Source: Coptis chinensis
Taxonomy: Eukaryota > Streptophyta > Magnoliopsida > Ranunculales > Ranunculaceae
NCBI GenBank assembly: GCA_015680905.1
Contig: CM027380.1
Span: 106,545,001 to 106,609,000 of the forward strand
DNA length: 64,000 nt
Direction: 5' to 3'
This document shows positions 54,692 to 64,000 of this stretch, piece after piece. Each line of letters begins with the position of its first letter. Within the stretch, counting starts at the first letter, position 1. The translations under genes and the position numbers were made by a program. Under the pieces are notes generated by a model. It worked only from the letters and a program-made list of their open reading frames with translations. It was not told the origin of the DNA and did no database searches.

Positions 54692-57488
54692 TCAGTCAAA
54701 AATGCTTCTTTTAATATCTTGGTAGTCAATGACAATGGTGGGAATGTGGGTTAAGATGCTCCAGTCCTCTTCTCTGGTACGAACAGAGGAGGCGTCGATG
54801 AACAATTTGCGAAGCATGGTGAGTGGTTTCAACTCCTCTGGCTTGAAATCAAGGGAATAGCAGAATAGAAAATTCAATTCTTGAAGTGACGTGAGTTGGT
54901 TTAATCCTTGAGGGAGAGAGGAATGCGGAAGACCAAAGATACAAAGAGTCTTCAGGTTGTTGTTGTTGTGGGTGAGGGACATTAACGATTTTGAAAGAAC
55001 ACCTACATCCCACCATAATACCAGAGTTTCAAGCAGAGGAGGAAAAAGGTAGTGCGGTTCCACCTTCAAATTTGGGCAATCCCAAAGGACCAAGTATGTA
55101 ATATTGGACATCATCCAAGTAGGGAGCGTGGAGCCAACATAGTTTCGTATTTCCAATCGTTCCAAGCTTTCTTTATGTGGTTCCAGATTTTCAAGAACAC
55201 CTTCCATCCTTCGTATCTCCTCTTCGCTGCTGACGTCTCCAATATCTCGCCGAATTTCGTCATATCCGAAATTTAACCTCAAGTCTGAAATGTAATTCTT
55301 TTTATGCAATTCTGCATGTTTGGCCTCATTCACACTTTTTACATGCTTTAACCCTGTAATATCTAGCCTTCCTTTTAGAAAATTGAGATTTCCCAGTTCC
55401 CCAATCACGGACCCTTTGCTGCTTCCATCACTCACAACAAACTTACTTAATGTTCGAAGATGACTCAATCTCTCAATGCCTCCTCGCGGATAATATTTTA
55501 GAGCATTAGTGTCTTCAACTTCAGATGTCTTAGGTTAGAAAGTTCCCCAATTCCTTCTGGTTTACAAAGATTATAACAACCATTAAGCTTCAATGTTTCC
55601 AAATTAACTAGACTTCTCACTGTCTCAGGCAATTCCTTCACTATTGTATACGACAAATCAAGATACCGAAGATGTAATAATCTACTCACTTCACTTGGAA
55701 GTACTTCAAGGTTAGACCCAGAAAAGAAGTGTTCACCACTCAAGTCTAAGGTCCTAAGGCACGTCAACTGGTATAATGCAGAAGGTACCGGCCTGAATGC
55801 TTTTCCTACCAACAACGTGCGTAACTTCTTCGCTTCATAGATAGATGGATTCTCTACATCATCAACTGTCAAATGACGAATCTTGTCACTGCAAATTTTC
55901 CCATTATTCACCAAAACATAGCAATCAGTTTTTGTGAGGGACTCGGCAAAGTCATGTACCAAATCATGCATCTTGCATTCAACGATGTTTCCATCATCGT
56001 CTTTCTTAAAATCCTGGAAGAATGACGCATCGCCGCGAACATCAAAATACTCTACACCAACCCTCTCTAGCTCTCTTGCTCCATCGTAACCCGAGATAAC
56101 CTTGAGCCATCCATAGCTTCACCAATTGATCCTTCTCCATTTTGTCGTCTTTTGGAAAGATTGCACAGTACATAAAGCATCGTTTCAAAACACGCGGCAA
56201 AGCATGATAGCTCAACATAAGAGCAGGTAAAAACCTTTTTTGTGTTTTCCAAGCGTCACTTTTAATACACCCATCCAATCTTCTTTTGCTTTCGTTTGAA
56301 TCGCATTAGACTTGCTAATGTCTTGACAGCTAGTGGAACACCTTTGCATTTCTTCGCGAGTTCTTGTCCAATTCCTTCAATCTTTCGCAATCTTGTTGTG
56401 TTCTTCCCCGAAAAAGCTATTTGTCTGAATAAGTCCCAACAAATCATCTTCGGACAATTCTACCAGCCTGTGTATATATAAATTGAACCGATCATTGTTG
56501 CAACTACCTCGTTACGTGTGGTGGCGATGATTTTGCTTCCTCGCTCACCACCATTTCAAAGATAACTTCAATGGCTCCCAAAGAGTTGGAATCTTCAGTC
56601 CAAACATCATCTAGCACAAGCAAAAACCGCTTTCCCTTTACTGAGTTGCACAAATGCTGATGTAAAAGATCCCACCCAACTATATTTTCTGGTAGCTTCT
56701 CTCCAGTAGCGTGTGCAATGATTTCTCTGGCAATCCTTTCACGATCAAAAGGTTCAGAAACACAAACCCATATTTTCAGCTCAAAGGTGGTCGTTATAGT
56801 TCCTTCGTTATACACTAGCTGCGCAAGAGTTGTCTTGCCAAACCCACCAGTTCCAACTATTGACAAGATAGGGATACGGACCTGAGTTTCTTGTTGACTA
56901 GTCTCACATAGCAGCACGCTAAGTATCTCTTGTTTGTCATGATCCCGACCGAATATCTCTGATACATCCACAACAGAGCTAGTTTTGACATTGTGGAGAG
57001 TTGTTGAGTTGTCGAGGTTGTTGATGTTCCGCGTGAAGGAGGTGTAGTTGGTCCTTGTTGGTGAGAGCAACCTCAGCAAGTCTTTCTCTTATGTCCTTAA
57101 TCCTACGAGCAATATCATAGCGTGCACCACCATGTTTCAAGCAAGCACACGGAGATAACAAGTAGGAACACATCTTGTTGGCAACGTAAGAGCCGTCAGC
57201 AGGAAATCCCTCTATTCGTGAGATGAGAATTTGTGTGTTCCATTCGTCCAATACATCATCAGCATCATACATCACATCTTTGAGATCTTCCAACCAAATC
57301 TTTACTGCATTTTCATGTATTTCCTTCTTTTCAGCATCTTCAAGCACCGCTTTGATCAGAGTGAGATTAGTCTCCAGCTTTTCTACTTCTTTACGAACGC
57401 CAACCACTAACCGCACCTTCTGTTCAACTTCATTTCGAATGACTGAGGCCAACTGGTCTATGACAGCAGAAACTATTGCTTCAACCAT
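54692..57488 (-). pseudogene. CC-NBS-LRR pseudogene, inverted relative of the first NLR
   Basis: Starts MVEAIVSAVIDQLASVIRNE at 57488 and can be followed through CC, P-loop [44 protein letters not shown] and LRRs to a stop at 54692. It shares the same shortened LRR (CPNLKVEPHYLFPP) with the NLR at 1317. At least five frame shifts break it: near 57010, after DSN near 56585, near 56290 (KRKQKK), near 56080-56050, and near 55500. The minus strand of the whole 57.5-54.5 kb segment parallels 1.3-4.4 kb. Confidence 0.9.
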
Positions 57489-58450
57489 GTTTCTTCTTTT
57501 TTTTCAATCAACAAAGAAGAGAATAATTATCTTGTAGATTTTGAAGAGACCTGTGAAGACTAACCAAAAGGGAAGACAATAATCAATGGAGATGTTTTTA
57601 AGTCAATTCCACAACCAAATGAATTATGGAATGGGGACAACAAAAGTTGGTTTTATCTCTCTTTTAAACGTCCTGCTCTAGATGTTAAGCCAAAATGAGT
57701 TATTGATGTTTAGGTTGCAATTTGCAACATGCATCTCGTGGGACTTGGCAATTTTTATGATGTTGCAAAAGTTCTTTGACGCTTCTTTACGAACGCCAAC
57801 CACTAACCGTGACCTCCTGTTAAAAGGTAGTCTTCCAATGACTGAGGCCAACTGGTCTATGACAGAAGAAACTATTGCTTTAGTCATGTTTCTTCTTTTG
57901 GCAGATTTTAAAGTGTGAAGACTAATGGGAAAAGGAAGACTAATCAAGGAGAGTTTTTTAAGTCAATTCCACAACCAAATGAATTATGGAAATGGGGACA
58001 ACAAAAGTTGGTTTTATCTCTTTTTTTCGTGGTCATGCCTCTAGATGTTAAGCCAAATGAATTATTGATGTTAGGTTGCAAGTTGCAACATGTATGTGGG
58101 AACTTCGAATACTTTTTGCTGTGGAGGAATCCAATGGCTTTTGTTTTTGAGGAATCAAATGTTTTCCAAGCAAATGAGATACCTTCTTCTCATAAGCCAA
58201 AATTTCGCCAATATAGTAGATTTTAAAGGACTGTGATATCCAATAAAAAATTGTATCAAGTCCAAGGAAGAGCTGGATATACAATGAATTATTGATGTTA
58301 GGTTGTGGAAAAGTGGAAGTTGGGGACTAGGGATTTTTTGTTGTGGAGCAAACGAATGGCTTTTATTTAAAGCCTAAATGAATGATTGATGTTAGGTTGC
58401 AATTCATTGCAGGGGACTTCCAATGGAATTTTGTTTTGGAGGGAATCAAA
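57488..58450 (-). repeat. Tandemly repeated NLR 5' end and upstream flank
   Basis: The NLR start and its upstream 270 bases recur about 400 bp further right. A second start-like piece at 57887-57777 reads MTKAIVSSVIDQLASVIGRL, then RLVVGVRKEA, and breaks off. TCAATTCCACAACCAAATGA occurs at 57602 and 57963; TTATTGATGTTAGGTTG occurs at about 58060 and 58289. Partial further copies run to about 58450, and a more diverged one lies near 59880-59990. Confidence 0.8.
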
Positions 58451-61148
58451 TGCTTTTCAGTCCCAACTCTATAATCTAAAAGAATTCGGCGGCGGCGTCC
58501 TCAATAAGCCTCAAAATTTACCAATATCTTTCAGCTGAAAGTCAAAGGGGCGCTTGAAAAGGATATGTTTTCATTTTTCCTCAATTTTGCATAACTACCT
58601 ATTTTATTTTGATAAATGACTAAAAATGCATGTTATTTTATTGTTAATAGGGCTAAAGAAAACAGAGATGATTCCCTGTATTTGCAGACACTTAAAAGTC
58701 CCATGCGATTGGTTTTCATGGAGGATGAAAAAAATCAAATTCAAGAGCAAATACTATATTTTTACGGTGTAATCGTTTTATCTTTACACTTGACTCGTTT
58801 CATCCCCTTTTGATAATATGTATAAAAAACGACGTTAAGCAATGGTACAGTGCATCTTGCAAAGTACTAAATGCTAGTTAGATATATAAAATGGAAAGAC
58901 ATAAAATCCAAAATTTCATATGCTAAAAATGTCTTTATGTATATTAGCTGATGATATGTCCTAAGAAAAATCCACTCAGCAGGAAACTCTGAATTATGAT
59001 TATTTGATCTGAACAAGATTTTGAATAAGAAATGCACTGTGACACCATAGCTATTTCGTGTGTAGTAGTGCTGCCAACATCAACCAATAGTCTATTCAAT
59101 TTTATCACCACCCCACATTTGTATATTCAGTATACGTGTCTCGCGATTTTGTTCAACTTTTCACAAGAACAGAATCTCATTCTTCTCATGAAAATCACCT
59201 TCGTTGAAAGGTACTTTATTAATTTCATTCTTTTGTTGCAACTAAAAATGTATGTTTTTCTAATTAATATGATGTAATGGTGTGGTGTGATATCCTTTCA
59301 AAATCCTTTTGGAATGGATGGTTGGATGAGACCAATGAGAACTTTGAGAAACTAACAAAATAATACAACTAATGTATAATATCCTAGCACAATAGAAACA
59401 CGAAAAAGGAACATATTGAAAATGCGATCAGGCAATTCGAGCGTGGGGCAAATAGGCGTGTAGTGTACAATCGTCTATAGTTGCTCTTGGGGTATCCTGT
59501 GATGAACTGCACCTTTTGGATAAAAATGCATAATTTTGATTTTTGTGACTGCTCTAGCAATTTAGGCAAAGCTTATAGTGCTAAACTGTTTGCATATTGC
59601 TTCGAGTTGTACCTGTTTAAATTTTAAGTACTTCTTTTCTTTGTTGGAGTGAAAAGAAAGACTACGAATATGTTATAGAAAATAGCCCAGAGCATCTGCT
59701 AACGTGAGGACCAATCTATTAAACTATATTCTTCTACTATGTAATGAGGATATATATAAGTGAGCCGTTTGCCATGCAAATTCCGTCACCAACACCAATT
59801 CAGACAAATATACCTCCAGTTTCTTTTTTAAAATACAAAAGAAAAGCTAAATACAAAATATAATGGTTGTTTTAGTTAGGGACTAATGGGAAAAAGACTA
59901 AAAGGACTTTATTGATGTCAATGGGCTAACCAAATGAATTGAGTTGTTGACAACGTGGGTTGGTTTTTTCTTATTTGAGTTGTCTCTGTCAATACAAACA
60001 AATTGAATTAATGTTCTGTCCCAATTTTGCATCTTCAATTACAAGATAATTGTTTTTATATTATTTTAATCCATTTGTTTTGTTTTGGGGGAAAAATGTT
60101 TTAACGACATTTTTTCAAAAAAATTGGTCGGTGAAAAAAATTGTGCCAATATCCTAGTGAAACGTGCTCAAAAAATTAGTTCTTTTTAAAAGATTGTGGA
60201 CAACCATGTCATCAAATGATCAAATCTAGTATTGAGCTGAACAGCAATTGAGCAGCTAAGTTCTCACTAATTTGCATCCCTTCTTTCAAGTTTTGAGGGT
60301 GATATAGCCCATTAACTACTTGCAATCCTGTTTAGCTCAAACCCACATTGTTTTGGCTCCAGTTTCCATGGAAAAAACTAAAAGCAAACGAGGGTAAAAA
60401 ACTTAATTTTTATTATGAATTCAGAAATAGGATAAACATTTCTAAACTGTTTAACATTACCTATTATATGTTACCAGTTAAAATTTTACGAACCTCTTTC
60501 TTTATGAAAATCAAAGACCAGTCAATTAATGGAGGAGAATCTGTTAACGTGACCCAAATTATCAATATCGATGAATACGACCATGTCATCAAAAACAAAT
60601 ATATATTGGATATGAACAGCAATTTTATGGTACCCAAAGTCTTCCCAAAAGTATTTAAAATATCAGTAAAATATCACTGTAAAATAAAATATCAAAAATA
60701 TTGCAAAAATGGTCAAAGTTTTCAGGGTGATATATATCATTAAATATCAGATATATTAATTATATCGGCAAATATAACCTTTATTTTTTTATATCGAAAA
60801 AAATTCTATATTCAGTAAATATATATCGTGGAAATGAACAAAATCCCTTTTTAAATTACCAATATATATAAGATATCAAATCTGAGAATCAATTTTAGTC
60901 AATCAACGGAGGTGAAACAACCAACTATTATAGAACAAACGTCCCCATGAGCTAGTACTCTCACTATGAAAATATCCTGCCTCTTGACATGACAAGGGAA
61001 GAAACATTTTTCCAAAGCAGAGATTTATCAAATCATATTGGAATATCAAAATTAAATCGAAAAAATGACTCAATTGATTTTCAATGCTCTCTCCAATTTA
61101 ATGTCACTCCTCAAAAGAAAGGGATGCATGTCAGGTCCACGACCACCT
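58451..61148. other. Intergenic region left of CPN60
   Basis: No gene recognised. 58895-59080 is the inverted partner of 19860-20060. Around 60540-60895 lies an ATATC-rich stretch bordered by AGTCAATTAATGGAGG and AGTCAATCAACGGAGG, which may be an old ATATCG-type MITE or a duplicated border. Confidence 0.5.
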
Positions 61149-62791
61149 TCAATAATCCATGCCTCCCATGCCACCCATACCACCACCCATTGCTGAAGCA
61201 CTGCTGTTCTCTTCCTTTGGAAGCTCAACTACAACAGCCTCAGTTGTGGTCATCAAAGATGACACACTGTACAAAAAGAAATAAAAAACTCAGTCAACCA
61301 ATCGAAAAGAAGGAACCGACTATAATCTATATAATCAAGGGGAAAATCCAAAAATGTAACTGAAGAGATTCAGCATTTTACAGAATGGATTAAAATTACC
61401 TAGCAGCATCCACCAATGCGGTTCTTATTACTTTCAAAGGATCAACAATTCCAGCCTTAATCATGTCCACGTATTCACCTGATCCCCAAAGCAGCAGGGA
61501 ATAAAAGTTAAAATCAGATCAAACATCAGTGAATCAAACTAAAACTACAAAACAAATTAGAAACCTTTGGCTGCATCATATCCAAGATCAGTATTATCCT
61601 GCTCCAACAGCTTGCCAACAACCACAGCCCCTTCCACACCAGCATTGGAAGCGATCGTATGCACAGGGGTCTGAAGAAAAAAAATCCCCCCCAAAAAGTC
61701 ATGTATAGAGTAAACAGCAGTGATCAGGCACGACAAGTCGACAAATAAACGTGCTGACAGCGAACTTCACTTGGCATCTTTTGTACAGTGATTGCAATTT
61801 AAGAATCAGCTAAGTATGATCACAATCGTACACAACCCTTCATGTAACACAACTGACATATCCCAGTGGGGTCCAAGAACGATTACATAATGAATATGGA
61901 CACTTCAAGAAGGTTTTGACGTATTACACGTTACAAAGCATGGGTATAATCACAGATACCAATACACGGGGATAACAGATACCAATACACTGGGATTACG
62001 AATTGCTAGTGTACGAGTATCATGATCAAGTATCTCTTTATGTTGGCTAGAAAACTGAGCCAACACAAACTCTTCCATTTTAAACAAAACTTGACAAACA
62101 AATTGCAACAGAAATATAGCAGTTTAGTATTTACCTTCAGAGCATTCTGGATTATCTGAACCCCAATTTTCTGGTCAAAATTGGCTGTCTGCAGCTTGTC
62201 CAGCTCCCTTGATGCATAAAGAAGAGCAACGCCACCACCTGAAAAAAAAATCTTTAAGGATCCCACTGTACTGTAGAAACAAACTATGGAAAACAGAGAA
62301 ATAATTAAAAATTACCTGGCACAATACCCTCTTCAACAGCTGCCTTAGTTGCATTTAGAGCATCAGTAACCCTATCCTTCTTTTCACCAACTTCAGCTTC
62401 ACTAGCTCCACCAATCTGCAAAATAGTTAGCACAACTGAAAGTCAGTTCTTATGGACTTGCAAGCATCATGAATCTGATATCATCTGAATGAATGGAAAT
62501 TAAGTATATCTTTGACCAGGAAGAGGGAACTATACTTTTAAAACTGCAACACCACCAGAAAGCTTTGCCAGCCTTTCTTGTAGCTTCTCTTGGTCATATT
62601 CGGAAGTGCTTAATTCAATTGTAGACCTAAGCTGTCATCACAAAGACAACAAAATCAATTATAAAGGCTACTATAGGTCTCACATTGACATTGAGTGATG
62701 AAATGCAACATACCAGCTCACATCTTTCTTCGATGGCTTTCTTGTCACCTGCCCCATCAAGAACAACTGTTTCATCTTTTGAGATTGTTAC
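61149..62791 (-). CDS. CPN60: Mitochondrial chaperonin CPN60 (HSP60), 3' part
   Basis: Seven in-frame exons: 62791-62714, 62631-62536, 62415-62316, 62238-62135, 61670-61565, 61478-61400 and 61266-61149. Together they encode the last 226 residues of a group I chaperonin, which folds imported proteins in the mitochondrial matrix. Landmarks are [56 protein letters not shown] (intermediate/equatorial junction), [16 protein letters not shown] and the Gly/Met tail [15 protein letters not shown], which distinguishes the mitochondrial form from plastid Cpn60. GT-AG borders are clean and there is no break, so the gene is probably functional. The 5' exons lie beyond 64000, or in the rightmost kilobase unrecognised. 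Confidence 0.93.
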
Positions 62792-62998
62792 CTACATATT
62801 GTCATTAGAATTCTCAATCACTGAACATCAGTACAAATCACAGATTCACAAATATCTAGATAGTGCTCTAAGTTCGAGAACCAGCCCCGATAAGACACTA
62901 TATTGATTTGTTCGATTATAAAGGATAAATGGCACAAACACCAATAGAAGATGATAGACAGAAGACATCTTTAGCTAGATGTGGAGAACTCCCACTGA

Positions 62999-63345
62999 GA
63001 GCATTCCCAATGCAAGGTAGCCTTACGAGGTGAGTAACTCTACTACCTAGGTGGGCAAAAAAGAGTGTCCCAATGCAAGGGTAGCTCTGAACTTGGTAGC
63101 TCTATTTACCAAGAAAGCTACCAAGTTTACAAAACTTAAATTTCCCGCACAGAATGAAAGAATCTGTCCAACACTCTTTGCAATTTTTCTTTCTTTATTT
63201 AAAATGCAAATTGATTGGTGGGATTTTGTATTAAAATGCTCAAACAGAATGAAAGAATTCGTCCAAAAACAGAGCTACCTTCTGCATTGGGACTGTTTTG
63301 TTGGTCACTATGTCCTAATGGCACCCATGTGCACTGGGAATGCTC
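62999..63345. mobile_element. PIF/Harbinger-like MITE in a CPN60 intron, 347 bp
   Basis: Termini GAGCATTCCCAATGCA / TGCACTGGGAATGCTC are inverted repeats with one mismatch. TGA flanks both ends (62996-62998 and 63346-63348), a 3-bp TSD of TNA form. The terminal motif resembles that of the MITE at 8345 (GAGCATCTC...). The interior repeats CCCAATGCAAGG and GAATGAAAGAAT. Confidence 0.75.
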
Positions 63346-63348
63346 TGA

Positions 63349-64000
63349 TGAGAGAATTGCCAATGATGTAAGAGAACGAAAGCAACAGGTAATTACATCC
63401 AAATGAGTAACTTCGAAAACTATCTACAACCTTGTTCAGGAGTTCATTTTTATGCATCTAACAAGTCACAGTATAGAATTCAACTGACCCAGTAGTTTAT
63501 TTACTTTTGTTCTGTTGTGGAACAGGATAGAAGATTATTGATATAGCTCCAAGAATGTTATTAAGAAAAGAAATTCCTTGAGTAAAACACGTCTGGACTA
63601 CAGAGATCAAATCAAAAGTCACTCAGAAGGCATTTTAGTCAAGAATTAAGGTGGCAAGTAGATGCCGTGGGACAAGAGAGCTTCCCTAGCGCTTGTCGAC
63701 AACTCAATCCATACATGCTTTGTGTTTTAGTTTCATTTTTGTTTCCTTTGTCTTTTCCTACTTGGCTTTTGACTTGTTACTTTTCCCATCCTACTTTTCT
63801 AAAATTAGTCCTTTTCCTAATACAGTCCATTGACTCCATTCACATCAACCAAAGAACACACAACCCATTACAATTAGAAGTTTTTAAGAGAAGAAAACGC
63901 CATAAGTTGCACAGCAAGATCAGTGAGACAATGAATTTTAGAAAGATCAAACATAAAAAGGGAATAAGTCACTGGAACTAGTTTATCAATATTCAGCATC
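63349..64000. other. Presumed CPN60 intron or 5' region
   Basis: No CPN60 exon was recognised on the minus strand here. The next upstream exon should precede VTISKD and is presumably outside the window. Confidence 0.45.

Noticed and set aside
60348..60743. 131-codon plus-strand frame
   Set aside because: AT-rich lysine/isoleucine-rich composition and overlap with the ATATC-rich repeat suggest chance.
63051..63402. Open frames of 60-106 codons
   Set aside because: They lie inside the TGA-flanked MITE and read its inverted repeats.

Overview
The window is nuclear DNA of a flowering plant, most likely a eudicot. The evidence is GT-AG introns, CC-NBS-LRR resistance genes of the RGA type, Ty1-copia and LINE retrotransposons, several MITE families, and fragments of plant housekeeping genes (ROF1-type FKBP, CLASP, CMSS1, signal peptide peptidase-like, RPL13a, mitochondrial CPN60). 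Nothing in it allows a safe species call. It reads as a rearranged resistance-gene neighbourhood, with few intact genes among many broken ones.

Layout. 1-8 kb: an intact intronless NLR (+), then a three-copy tandem unit fused from pieces of two genes (a ROF1-type FKBP exon and part of the gene at 9-11 kb), then a decayed CLASP C-terminus. 8-14 kb: a PIF/Harbinger-like MITE, an unrecognised seven-exon gene (583 residues), and an RPL13a gene that looks normal except for two 7-bp tandem duplications that shift its frame. 14-25.5 kb: a 2.5-kb block (LINE tail, F-box-associated domain, CMSS1 3' end) present twice in direct orientation, plus hAT-like and Mutator-like MITEs, unidentified exon remnants, and a damaged CMSS1 gene on the minus strand. 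26-32 kb: an NLR LRR fragment (-) abutting a truncated Ty1-copia element (-). 32-45.3 kb: a signal peptide peptidase-like (SPPL) pseudogene (+), one exon of which is split by a nearly complete 5.8-kb copia element with clean LTRs and TSD; a hAT-like MITE sits in a later intron. 46-54 kb: another hAT-like MITE, a LINE tail, a third partial CMSS1 copy, and CLASP N-terminal exons (-). 54-58.5 kb: an NLR pseudogene (-), the inverted relative of the first, with a tandemly repeated 5' end. 61-62.8 kb: the 3' part of a CPN60 gene (-), which runs off the right edge.

The NLR pair about 50 kb apart in opposite orientation shares its 3' flank, and each copy is followed by a ROF1 fragment and then by a different part of CLASP. 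I infer a large inverted duplication followed by complementary loss and TE insertion. No prokaryote-like system, CRISPR array or rRNA was seen. Gene identities rest on motif recognition by eye, and exon borders on GT-AG signals and frame. No database search was run.
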